Source of the DNA: an uncultured Pelagibacteraceae bacterium
GTDB taxonomy: Bacteria > Pseudomonadota > Alphaproteobacteria > Pelagibacterales > Pelagibacteraceae
Assembly: GCA_902536005.1 (NCBI GenBank)
Contig: CACAVT010000008.1
Coordinates: 1-36,295 of the forward strand
Direction: 5' to 3'
Length of the DNA: 36,295 bases
This document shows positions 8,456 through 16,165 of the stretch, piece by piece (the stretch's first letter is position 1; each line of letters starts with the position of its first letter). A program made the position numbers and the translations under genes. The notes under the pieces were generated by a model, which was not told the origin of the DNA, did no database searches, and saw only the letters and a list, made by a program, of their open reading frames with translations.

Positions 8456-10531
8456 ATGAAATTACCACAACTTAAAAAAAAACTAGAGATAAAAACTTGT
8501 CACAATATTGATTGGGAAGACAATTATAGCTGGATTCATCAAGATAATATTTTGGAAGTTCTCAAAGATAAAAATAAGTTAGATCCTGAAGTCAAACAAT
8601 ATTTAGAAGATGAAAATGCTTATACGGAACATCATCTTAAAGACACAAAAGATATCCAGAAAAAATTATTTGATGAAATTAAAGGAAGAATTAAATTAGA
8701 TGACGAATCTTTGCCCTATAAAGATCATACCTATGAGTATTGGACAAAAACTACAAAAAAAGGAAATTATTCCATAAAACTTAGAAAAAAAATTGGTTCA
8801 GAAAATATTGAGGAAATATGGAATGGAGATAAAGAAAAAGAAAAACTTAAAACTGAATATTTTGGGGTTGGAGATTTAGAAGTAAGTAACAATGATAAAT
8901 ATCTTGGATACTCTCTAGATCTTAAAGGATCTGAATATTATACAATTTATTTAAAAGATATAAAAACAAACAAAATTATTTCAAAAGAAATTGCAGAAAC
9001 ATCGGGGGGAATAACATTTAGTTTAGATGATAAATACATTTTTTATTCTAAACTTGATGAAAATCATAGAGCAAGAACAATATACAAGCACAGAATAGGT
9101 GATTTTGAGGGCAAAGATGAATTAATATTTGAGGAGAAAAGCGAGGCTTTTACAGTAGGAATTGGAAAAAGCTCAGATGAAAAATATTTTTTTATAAATA
9201 CTTCTGATCATAATACTTCAGAGCAATATTACTTTAAATCAGATGAATTAAATCCATCTCCAAAACTTATTATTAAAAGAGAAAGAGGTGTTCTGTATTC
9301 TGTTAATTCATGGGATGGTAAATTTTATAATCATACAAATAAAGATGCTGAGGACTTTAAAATTGATATTTGTGACAATTTAGAAAATCAAAATTGGAAA
9401 AAATACATTCCAGCAAAAGATGAAGTTTTAATTGGTGGATTAACATTTCTTAAAAATTGGATTATTCGTGGTGAAACATCAGATGCACTAGATAAATTAT
9501 TTGTCAAAAATATTTCTACAAATATAGAAGAAGAATTAATTTTTTCAGATGAAACTGTTTATGTACCTGGAGTAAGCTTAACTCAAAAAGATAGAAATAC
9601 TGATGAAGTTCATCTGGAATATTCATCACCTAAAACTCCTTCTAGAGTATTTAAATATAATTTAGCAACAAAATCTAAAGAACTTGTTAAAGAACAAGAG
9701 ATCCCATCTGGTCATAACAAAGATGACTATATTGTTGAGAGAGTTGAATTTAAATCTTATGACGGAAGAATGGTTCCATTAACAATTACTAGACACAAAA
9801 AAACAAAAATTGATGGTTCAGCAAATGTTTTATTGTATGGATACGGGTCTTATGGAAATTCTATATCCCCAAGTTTTTCTTCTACAAGATTAAGTCTTAT
9901 CAATAGAGGTATAATTTGGGCCACAGCCCATATTAGAGGTGGTATGGAAAAAGGTATGAAGTGGTGGAAAGAGGGAAAATTAACTAACAAAAAAAATACT
10001 TTTGAAGATTATATATACGCAGCAAAATATTTGATCGAAAAGAATTATACTTCAAAAGGAAATATTATTGGAATGGGTGGATCAGCTGGAGGATTATTAA
10101 TGGGAGCTGTAGTCAATCAATCTCCTGAATTATTTTTAGGAATTATAATGGCTGTTCCTTTTGTGGATTCTCTAACAACAAATCTTGATCATTCTTTACC
10201 TTTAACTGTGGGAGAATTTGACGAATTTGGAAATGCAAAAGAGAATAAAGAACACTTTGATTATATTTTTTCATATGCGCCCTACAACAATATTAAAAAA
10301 ATGGATTATCCACATATTTTTATTACAACAAGTTTAAGTGATAATAGAGTTTTATTTGACGAACCTGCAAAATTCACTGCAAAACTCAGAGACTATAAAA
10401 CAGATAATAATTTACTTCTTTTAAAAACCGAAATGAATGCTGGTCATGGTGGAAAATCTGGAAGAGATGGCGCAATAGAAGAAATTGCGATTGATTATGC
10501 ATTTGCATTAAAAATTTCAAATAAACTTTAG
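8456..10531 (+). CDS. ptrB: oligopeptidase B-like prolyl oligopeptidase family serine peptidase
   Basis: This 691-residue cytosolic peptidase has an N-terminal seven-bladed propeller region (about 70-400) and a C-terminal alpha/beta hydrolase domain. The catalytic triad is visible: S543 in GMGGSAGG, D629 in SLSDNRV, and H664 in NAGHGGKSG. The length and the 'GSYG.S..P.F' and 'RGG.EKGMKWW..GK' segments fit oligopeptidase B, which cuts short peptides after basic residues, more than prolyl oligopeptidase. No signal peptide is seen. The ATG lacks a clear Shine-Dalgarno sequence on the plus strand, and the 15-base gap to the divergent J-domain gene means its promoter must lie inside that gene, or the mRNA has almost no leader. 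Confidence 0.9.
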   Translation: MKLPQLKKKLEIKTCHNIDWEDNYSWIHQDNILEVLKDKNKLDPEVKQYLEDENAYTEHHLKDTKDIQKKLFDEIKGRIKLDDESLPYKDHTYEYWTKTTKKGNYSIKLRKKIGSENIEEIWNGDKEKEKLKTEYFGVGDLEVSNNDKYLGYSLDLKGSEYYTIYLKDIKTNKIISKEIAETSGGITFSLDDKYIFYSKLDENHRARTIYKHRIGDFEGKDELIFEEKSEAFTVGIGKSSDEKYFFINTSDHNTSEQYYFKSDELNPSPKLIIKRERGVLYSVNSWDGKFYNHTNKDAEDFKIDICDNLENQNWKKYIPAKDEVLIGGLTFLKNWIIRGETSDALDKLFVKNISTNIEEELIFSDETVYVPGVSLTQKDRNTDEVHLEYSSPKTPSRVFKYNLATKSKELVKEQEIPSGHNKDDYIVERVEFKSYDGRMVPLTITRHKKTKIDGSANVLLYGYGSYGNSISPSFSSTRLSLINRGIIWATAHIRGGMEKGMKWWKEGKLTNKKNTFEDYIYAAKYLIEKNYTSKGNIIGMGGSAGGLLMGAVVNQSPELFLGIIMAVPFVDSLTTNLDHSLPLTVGEFDEFGNAKENKEHFDYIFSYAPYNNIKKMDYPHIFITTSLSDNRVLFDEPAKFTAKLRDYKTDNNLLLLKTEMNAGHGGKSGRDGAIEEIAIDYAFALKISNKL

Positions 10532-10543
10532 TACACTTTAAAT

Positions 10544-10571
10544 CTTGAAAAAAACAAAATAATTCCCATAT
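10544..10571 (+). promoter_or_regulatory. sigma-32 (RpoH) heat-shock promoter of hsp20
   Basis: The -35 element CTTGAAA (10544-10550) and the -10 element CCCATAT (10565-10571) are separated by 14 bases. This closely matches the RpoH consensus CTTGAAA - 11-16 bases - CCCCATNT. It lies 13 bases after the peptidase stop and about 60 bases before the hsp20 ATG, leaving room for a structured leader. C-rich bases are rare in this genome's intergenic DNA, which makes a chance match less likely. Experimental start-site data would be needed to prove it. Confidence 0.82.
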
Positions 10572-10577
10572 AAACTT

Positions 10578-10628
10578 AGTAAGTCGCCTAATGGGGCTTA
10601 CATAAATAAACTTGCTTAACAAAGGAGG
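10578..10628 (+). promoter_or_regulatory. ROSE-like RNA thermometer in the hsp20 leader
   Basis: Two hairpins fit in the leader. The first (10579-10601) pairs GTAAG-T-C/CC with GGGG-CTTAC around a TAAT loop, with one bulged G. The second (10611-10627) pairs CTTGCTT with AAGGAG around an AACA loop, leaving the G of TTGCT bulged opposite the Shine-Dalgarno sequence. A TYGCT anti-Shine-Dalgarno with one unpaired G is the hallmark of ROSE elements, which repress translation of small heat-shock genes until the temperature rises. The architecture and gene context fit; the folding was done by hand, not calculated. Confidence 0.6.
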
Positions 10629-10633
10629 ATATT

Positions 10634-11080
10634 ATGACAAGTAAGGATCTATCTATATTTAACTCACTTAGACCTTTTTCAATTGGTTTTGATGACATGT
10701 TCGACCAATTTGAAAATATGTTGGGAAATGGGAATTTGACGATGCAGTCAAATTATCCACCATACAACATCCGAAAGACAGGTAAAGACAACTATGCAAT
10801 TGAAGTAGCATTGGCTGGCTTTAGCAAAAAAGACGTTGAGGTTGAGTTCGAGGACAATTTATTAACAGTAAGAACAAAACAAGTTAATAAGTCTGAGGAC
10901 AGTGATGTTAATGGAGAAATTATTCATAAAGGTATTTCTCAAAGACAATTTGCAAGATCATTCACTATTGCTGATGATGTAAAAGTTAATGGTGCTGAAC
11001 TTAAAGATGGTCTTTTAACAATATCTTGTGAAAGAATAATTCCAGAACATAAAAAAAAGAAGCTTATTGAAATTAAATAA
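10634..11080 (+). CDS. Hsp20/IbpA-type small heat-shock chaperone
   Basis: This 148-residue alpha-crystallin-domain protein would bind unfolding proteins in the cytosol and hold them for refolding. The crystallin domain spans about residues 38-130, with the typical start 'YPPYNIRKTGKDNYAIEVAL AGF' and the end pattern 'FARSFTIADDVKVNGAELKDGLLTI'. The C-terminal I-x-I-like tail is replaced by IIPEHKKKKLIEI. The start is set by a strong AAGGAGG sequence (10622-10628) five bases before the ATG, itself sequestered in the putative thermometer. A sigma-32 promoter lies upstream and a strong hairpin terminator follows, so this is a single-gene heat-shock unit. Confidence 0.94.
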   Translation: MTSKDLSIFNSLRPFSIGFDDMFDQFENMLGNGNLTMQSNYPPYNIRKTGKDNYAIEVALAGFSKKDVEVEFEDNLLTVRTKQVNKSEDSDVNGEIIHKGISQRQFARSFTIADDVKVNGAELKDGLLTISCERIIPEHKKKKLIEIK

Positions 11081-11093
11081 GTCTTAAACCTTG

Positions 11094-11117
11094 CTTGTGG
11101 GGATTTCTCCCCACAAG
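11094..11117. terminator. bidirectional rho-independent terminator between hsp20 and the NCS2 permease
   Basis: A perfect 10-bp stem (CTTGTGGGGA with TCCCCACAAG) closes a 4-base loop that reads GAAA on the minus strand, a very stable tetraloop. A TTTAAATT tract follows on the plus side and an AAGGTTTAAGAC-type tract on the minus side. It lies between two convergent genes and is one of the most GC-rich stretches in the window. Confidence 0.88.
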
Positions 11118-11127
11118 TTTAAATTAA

Positions 11128-12450
11128 TTATTTCTTTGCCATTATAGCATTTAAAAAAAATGCTAGTAATCCAGCAGGTATAAGTCCAGTTGTTAATAGT
11201 AGTTTTAAACTTATTCCAAAATCTGGAATATTTTTCACAAAGTCTGGTAACAATGACATCCCAATTCCAAAAGACAAAGAAAGAGCTAAGATTAATAAAT
11301 TTCTTTGATCCATTTCTGCCCTTGAAATCAATTTAATACCAGCAGCTACAATCATACCAAACATAATGATTGCTGCTCCACCAATCACAGACTCTGGCAT
11401 TGCAGCGATTATTCCACCTAATTTTGGAAATAATCCCATTAGAACCAAGGCTATTCCTGCAATAGTTCCAACGTGCCTACTTACCACACCTGTAAACGCA
11501 ACTAGTCCAGCATTTTGTGAATAGGATGTGTTTGGCATCGCGTTAAATATTGCACCAAATGCAGTACCCACACCATCTGCCATAATTCCACCTGATATTT
11601 CTTTATCAGTTGCCTCTCGTTTGGCTCCACCCATTGTAGTAGCACTTATGTCTCCAATTGTTTCAATTGTTGTAACAACTGACATAAACAACATTAGAAT
11701 TATTGCACCAGGTACAAAATCAATTCCATATTGAAGTGGCATTGGAAATGCAAACCATGCTGCAGATGCAATTTTGCCATAGTTAACCATTCCTAGTGCT
11801 GCTGCAACTATGAAGCCAGCTACTATTCCAATTAAAATTGAGGCTGCAGAAGCCATTCCTTTTCCTCTAAGATTGAAAAAGATAGCAACTATGAACACTG
11901 AAGCGGCAACTGTTAAATGATTTGCATTTGCAAAGATTTCAGGTTTATTGTTCATTAACCATCCACCTCCACCAGCATACATAAAACCAACTTTAAGCAA
12001 ACTAAATCCGATCATTAATACAACTATACCAGTGACTAATGGTGGAAATAGATGCCTTATTGGTTTTAAAACTTTTCCAATAAAAATTTGAAAAATTCCT
12101 CCAATGAACGCAGCTGTAAATACCGCACCTAATCCTGCTGCTTTAAATGGTAGCATGATTGGTATAAATGCAAAACTTGTTCCTTGAACAATAGGAAGTC
12201 TTGCACCAATTTCTTTATATCCAACAGTTTGGATAATTGTTGCAACTCCCGCTACAAACAAAGCCATTTGAATCAAAAATATTTTTTGCTCAGGCGTTTG
12301 ACCAAAAACTCCAGCCACAATAATAGGAACAGTTATATTACCAGCAAACATTGCTAGTACGTGCTGAATTCCTAAAGGTATGGATTTATTTAATGGAAGT
12401 TTTTTATCTGGACTGTTTGTAGAGCCCGCTTTTGTTTTTCTTGAAGCCAT
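11128..12450 (-). CDS. NCS2 (nucleobase:cation symporter-2) xanthine/urate-type permease
   Basis: This 440-residue inner-membrane protein of about 14 segments imports a nucleobase with a proton. NCS2 landmarks seen: the QH pair in helix 1 (residues 29-30), the helix-8 acidic residue E263 in TTIETIGD, and the NAT signature Q-N-x-G-x4-T-G in SQNAGLVAFTG (312-321), whose QN pair is typical of xanthine/urate rather than uracil carriers. The catabolic purine genes nearby fit xanthine, urate or hypoxanthine as substrate. A GGAGG sequence (12455-12459) precedes the ATG. The 137-base leader contains a weak CGTC/GACG hairpin beside this site but nothing I recognise as a purine riboswitch. Confidence 0.88.
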   Translation of the reverse strand: MASRKTKAGSTNSPDKKLPLNKSIPLGIQHVLAMFAGNITVPIIVAGVFGQTPEQKIFLIQMALFVAGVATIIQTVGYKEIGARLPIVQGTSFAFIPIMLPFKAAGLGAVFTAAFIGGIFQIFIGKVLKPIRHLFPPLVTGIVVLMIGFSLLKVGFMYAGGGGWLMNNKPEIFANANHLTVAASVFIVAIFFNLRGKGMASAASILIGIVAGFIVAAALGMVNYGKIASAAWFAFPMPLQYGIDFVPGAIILMLFMSVVTTIETIGDISATTMGGAKREATDKEISGGIMADGVGTAFGAIFNAMPNTSYSQNAGLVAFTGVVSRHVGTIAGIALVLMGLFPKLGGIIAAMPESVIGGAAIIMFGMIVAAGIKLISRAEMDQRNLLILALSLSFGIGMSLLPDFVKNIPDFGISLKLLLTTGLIPAGLLAFFLNAIMAKK

Positions 12451-12587
12451 ATAACCTCCGTCGTTAACTAAATAGACGTTACATTATTGGCTATGAATTA
12501 ATATAAAAAAACTGATTAGTTTAGAACAACTCCACTTTTGATAGTGAAAAAAACCTATAATGAGCAGATTTATTTGATTAATAAATT

Positions 12588-12893
12588 TTAAAAGCAACCG
12601 TTTGAAACAAAACCCACAACTATATTTTCTGAATTTATTTCAAACCTACGTTCACATGGAACAAGATATTTTTTGCTATTATAAACAAACTCAAAATTGC
12701 CTTTAGCATTTTTAAAGTCTTCGTCTGGTTTTCCAAGTTCCATTTGAAGTTCACTAGCTGATTTTCCAAGAAATTTACTTAATTTTTCATTTTCCTTTTC
12801 AACAATAGCATCTGTTTTATCTTTAACGGTTTGGCACCCTGAAAAAAAAATTAATACAATTACAAGACTTATTGCTGATTTAAGTTTTGACAT
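12588..12893 (-). CDS. small outer-envelope lipoprotein, function unknown
   Basis: This 101-residue protein has an N-terminal signal with a lipobox ending in FSGC (cysteine 20), so it should be lipidated and exported. The mature part has a short polar helix, then an 'LGKSASELQMELGKPDED' segment reminiscent of SmpA/OmlA-type small lipoproteins, and a C-terminal beta-rich piece with a possible disulfide (PCERRF and SNGCF). I cannot assign a function. It lies between the NCS2 permease and the deaminase/ABC transporter operon and faces the latter across a 126-base divergent promoter region. Confidence 0.7.
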   Translation of the reverse strand: MSKLKSAISLVIVLIFFSGCQTVKDKTDAIVEKENEKLSKFLGKSASELQMELGKPDEDFKNAKGNFEFVYNSKKYLVPCERRFEINSENIVVGFVSNGCF

Positions 12894-12930
12894 AAGTTTA
12901 AATTAACATTTTTTGTTAAATAAATTATTA

Positions 12931-12975
12931 ACTTTTAAGTTGTATAAATAATTTATTTCTTATTACTTTTAAGTT
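12931..12975. promoter_or_regulatory. paired ACTTTTAAGTT repeats in a divergent promoter region
   Basis: The 11-base word ACTTTTAAGTT occurs at 12931-12941 and again at 12965-12975, a 34-base period of about three helical turns. Its core ACTT-TT-AAGT is a dyad. The pair sits in the 126-base gap between the lipoprotein gene and the deaminase/ABC operon, where an operator would be expected. The DNA is very AT-rich, so chance is a real possibility. Confidence 0.3.
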
Positions 12976-13019
12976 TAATTATAGTAACAATTGTGTTCTT
13001 TATTTGATGGTTCAAGCAT

Positions 13020-13610
13020 ATGAATGAAAAAGCCCTAGAAAAGATACTAAATATATTTTCAAAAGAGGTTTTACCCTTAACTGAAAAAGGTGTTGCTAAA
13101 GGTAGTAAAGTATTTGGTGCCGCAATAATTAAAAAAGAAGATTTATCGCTTGTAGTTGCAGGAACAAACAATGAAATAGAAAATCCATTGTGGCATGGAG
13201 AAATGCATACTCTCAAAAAATTTTATGAGTTAGATGCAAATACAAGACCAAAAGAAAAAGATTGCATGTTCTTAAGTTCACACGAGCCCTGTAGTATGTG
13301 TTTGAGTGCAATCACATTTTCTGGATTTGATAATTTTTATTATTTGTTTCCTTATACTACTACAAGTGAGGAATTTTATATTCCGCACGATTTAAATATA
13401 CTCAAAGAAGTATTTAAAATTAATAATGGAGAATATAATAAAGAAAATTCTTACTGGAAAAGTCAAAATATAAACTTACTTATTGAAAATTTACCCACTT
13501 CAAAAAAAGAAAATATTTTAAAACTATTAGACGAAATTAAAAAAAAATATCAAACTTTATCAAATCAATATCAGGAAAATAAGGATAAAAATTCTATACC
13601 ATTAAATTAA
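13020..13610 (+). CDS. cytidine/deoxycytidylate deaminase-fold protein in the purine ABC transporter operon
   Basis: This 196-residue zinc hydrolase of the nucleoside/nucleobase deaminase superfamily has the catalytic HGE (H59, E61) and the zinc-binding PCSMC (C91, C94). About 70 extra C-terminal residues, polar and helical, follow the core. It is not close to the guanine deaminase at 19743-20213: the N-terminal GGPFG motif is changed to VFGAA and the following loop differs. It is the first gene of an operon with the ABC transporter, ending 3 bases before the ATPase start. It plausibly deaminates the imported base or nucleoside (adenine, guanine or cytosine type); the substrate is unknown. 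Confidence 0.78.
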   Translation: MNEKALEKILNIFSKEVLPLTEKGVAKGSKVFGAAIIKKEDLSLVVAGTNNEIENPLWHGEMHTLKKFYELDANTRPKEKDCMFLSSHEPCSMCLSAITFSGFDNFYYLFPYTTTSEEFYIPHDLNILKEVFKINNGEYNKENSYWKSQNINLLIENLPTSKKENILKLLDEIKKKYQTLSNQYQENKDKNSIPLN

Positions 13611-13613
13611 GTA

Positions 13614-15104
13614 ATGAATACAAACCTTAAAATTTCAAATGTAACTAAAATTTATCCTGGGTGTGTTGCAAACGACAATGTTTCACTCGAATTTAATAGT
13701 GGTAAAATTTATGCTCTTCTTGGAGAAAATGGTGCTGGAAAATCTACACTAGTTAAAATTCTATCAGGCGTCATCATTCCTGACGAAGGTAACATTTATT
13801 TAAATGAAAATAATCTAAAGCTCAATTCGCCATTAGATGCAAAAAAAAATGATATCGGAATGGTATTCCAGCATTTTAATCTTTTTGAAACTTTGTCTGT
13901 ATTTGAAAACTTAATAATAGACTCAGATGAAGAAAGGGAAAGTTTAAGAGAAAAAATTGATACAATAATGAAAAAATATAATTTTTCAATTGATCTTGAT
14001 ATTCCTGTTCTAAATCTATCAGCAGGTCAAAAACAGAAAGTGGAAATAATAAGATGTCTAATAAGGAGTCCAAAAGTTTTAATTATGGATGAACCAACAT
14101 CTGTATTAACAGAACAAGAAACGAGTGAATTATTCTTATCTTTGAAAAAATTTTCAGAAGAAGGAATTTTAATTATTTATATTACACACAAACTAAAGGA
14201 AGTTATGCAGCTTTGTGATGAAGTTGCTGTAATGAGAAGAGGAAAGTTAGTTTCTGTAAGTGAAATAAAGAACGAAAATATTGAGTCACTTGCTAACAAA
14301 ATGGTGGGTCAGAACCTAAAAACAATTAAGAAAAAAAAAGCAAAAGCTTCATCGGATCAGTTAATTAAAATAACTAATCTTAATTTTACAAGTGAAGATC
14401 CTTTTGAAACAAATTTAATGGATATAAATTTTTCTGTTAATCGAGGGGAGTGTTTAGGAATTGCTGGTATATCAGGAAACGGACAAAGTGAATTATTTCA
14501 AGTATTAAGTGGTGAAATTATTTCGGAAAAGAAATCTATAGAATTTAATAATAATTACATAGGAGATTTAAGTCCTCAAGAAAGAAGAGAATATTTGATG
14601 GCTTTTTCTCCAGAGGATAGGCTTGAGCAGGCTGCAATTCCGCAAATGAAAATTTTTGAAAATGTAGCTCTAAACAATTTTAAATCATCAAATTTTTTTA
14701 ATAATGGATTAATAAACGAAAACAAAATTAAAGAACATTCCAAAAAAATAATTTCAGATTTTAACGTTAATACGGACAACATTGAATTAAAAAGCCAATT
14801 TTTGTCCGGAGGTAATCTTCAAAAATTAATTATTGGAAGAGAATTAATAACTTCTCCAGATTTATTAATTTGTTTTAATCCAACTTGGGGTCTAGATGTT
14901 GGAGCAATAAATTATATCCACGAAACATTGATTAAAATCAATGAACAAAATAAATCAATTATATTAATATCTACAGACACTGATGAGTTATTAAAATTAA
15001 GTGATAAAATTTCAGTAATTCATAAAGGAAAATTGTCAAAAATTATGAATGCTGAAGAAGTTACCTCTGAAAAACTTGGGATACTAATGGGAGGAGCAAA
15101 TTGA
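13614..15104 (+). CDS. BMP-type nucleoside/purine ABC transporter, duplicated ATP-binding protein
   Basis: This 496-residue cytosolic ATPase has two ABC domains in tandem, as in RbsA and the nucleoside transporter NupA/YufO. Domain 1 (about 5-230) is canonical: Walker A GENGAGKST (37-45), signature LSAGQ (135-139) and Walker B VLIMDEP (155-161). Domain 2 (about 255-490) is degenerate: the P-loop reads GISGNGQSE without the lysine, and Walker B is LLICFNPTWGLD with N replacing the catalytic acidic pair. This asymmetry is normal in this subfamily. The stop overlaps the TTG start of the first permease by 4 bases. The operon context suggests purine or purine-nucleoside import. Confidence 0.92.
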   Translation: MNTNLKISNVTKIYPGCVANDNVSLEFNSGKIYALLGENGAGKSTLVKILSGVIIPDEGNIYLNENNLKLNSPLDAKKNDIGMVFQHFNLFETLSVFENLIIDSDEERESLREKIDTIMKKYNFSIDLDIPVLNLSAGQKQKVEIIRCLIRSPKVLIMDEPTSVLTEQETSELFLSLKKFSEEGILIIYITHKLKEVMQLCDEVAVMRRGKLVSVSEIKNENIESLANKMVGQNLKTIKKKKAKASSDQLIKITNLNFTSEDPFETNLMDINFSVNRGECLGIAGISGNGQSELFQVLSGEIISEKKSIEFNNNYIGDLSPQERREYLMAFSPEDRLEQAAIPQMKIFENVALNNFKSSNFFNNGLINENKIKEHSKKIISDFNVNTDNIELKSQFLSGGNLQKLIIGRELITSPDLLICFNPTWGLDVGAINYIHETLIKINEQNKSIILISTDTDELLKLSDKISVIHKGKLSKIMNAEEVTSEKLGILMGGAN

Positions 15105-16165
15105 TTAAAATCGTAAAAAGAGATCAACCATCAAGAGCTATTTTTTTCTTTACCCCCGTGTTAGCTATTTTTCTAACATTAGTAGCGGGAGGTTTGATTT
15201 TTTTTATTTTAGGTTTTAAACCATTTGAAGCTCTTAAATTTTTTTTCATAGTTCCAATTGCAGATAAATATGGTTTCAGTGAATTACTATTAAAAGCTAC
15301 ACCTCTTTGTTTAATTGCAATCGGTTTATCTTTTTGTTTTAAAAGTAATAACTGGAATATTGGAGCCGAAGGGCAATTAACTTTTGGGGCGATAGTTTCA
15401 GGAGGAGTTGCATTATTGTTTTATGAGCAAGAAGGTTTTTATATTCTTCCAATAGTGATTTTAGCTGGTGCAATCGGTGGTATGATGTATGCGTCAATAC
15501 CCGCAATCTTAAAAACTTACTTTAATACAAATGAAATATTAGTAAGTCTTATGTTGGTATATGTTTCAAAATTAATTTTGGACTATCTTGTTGTTGGTCC
15601 TTGGAGCAATCCAGAGGGATTTAATTTTCCTGAAACCAGACAGTTCAGTGACTCTGCTAAACTTCCGTTATTATTTGAAGGACTAAGAATTCACGCAGGA
15701 ATATTTTTAGCTTTAGCTGCAGTGGTTATAAGTTGGTTTGTTTTTTATAAAACGTATTTAGGGTTCCAAATGAAAGTTTCAGGTTTTAGTTTAAAGACAG
15801 CAAAATATGCCGGATACAAAGGTAAAAAAATGATCATTCTCGTTTTTTTAATAAGTGGTGCTTGCGCAGGTTTAGCTGGAGTTGGAGAAATAACTGGACC
15901 TATTGGTCAGCTTCATAGAGAAATTTCTCCAGATTACGGTTTTACTGCTATAATTGTAGCGTTTTTGGGTCGTTTACATCCTGTTGGTATCATCTTTGCA
16001 TCACTAGTTGTTGCAATAACTTATTTGGGTGCTGAAACAGCTCAAATATTTATGCAAATTCCTAAATATACTGGTCAGGTTTTTCAAGGAATGATTTTAT
16101 TTTTTCTTCTTGCATCAGATTATTTACTTTTTTTCAAAATTAAATTTATAGGTTCAAAAAAATGA
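15101..16165 (+). CDS. BMP-type nucleoside/purine ABC transporter permease 1
   Basis: This 354-residue inner-membrane permease of the BPD_transp_2 family resembles YufP/NupB. About ten hydrophobic segments are seen. The conserved 'NIGAEGQLTFGAIVSGG' stretch and the later 'YAGYKGKK...GACAGLAGVGEI.G..GQL' segment are typical. The start is a TTG overlapping the preceding TGA as TTGA; a strong GGGAGG (15089-15094) six bases before it supports this choice. It pairs with permease 2 to form the transmembrane channel. Substrate specificity comes mainly from the binding protein, and purine is inferred from the surrounding catabolic genes. Confidence 0.9.
   Translation: MIKIVKRDQPSRAIFFFTPVLAIFLTLVAGGLIFFILGFKPFEALKFFFIVPIADKYGFSELLLKATPLCLIAIGLSFCFKSNNWNIGAEGQLTFGAIVSGGVALLFYEQEGFYILPIVILAGAIGGMMYASIPAILKTYFNTNEILVSLMLVYVSKLILDYLVVGPWSNPEGFNFPETRQFSDSAKLPLLFEGLRIHAGIFLALAAVVISWFVFYKTYLGFQMKVSGFSLKTAKYAGYKGKKMIILVFLISGACAGLAGVGEITGPIGQLHREISPDYGFTAIIVAFLGRLHPVGIIFASLVVAITYLGAETAQIFMQIPKYTGQVFQGMILFFLLASDYLLFFKIKFIGSKK

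Noticed and set aside
12451..12587. Possible purine riboswitch in the NCS2 permease leader.
   Set aside because: The conserved loop sequences of the purine riboswitch are not there; only a weak 4-bp CGTC/GACG stem next to the ribosome site is seen.
12953..13216. Minus-strand frame of 87 codons over the deaminase start.
   Set aside because: It runs antisense to a clear zinc-deaminase gene and has no protein-like features.
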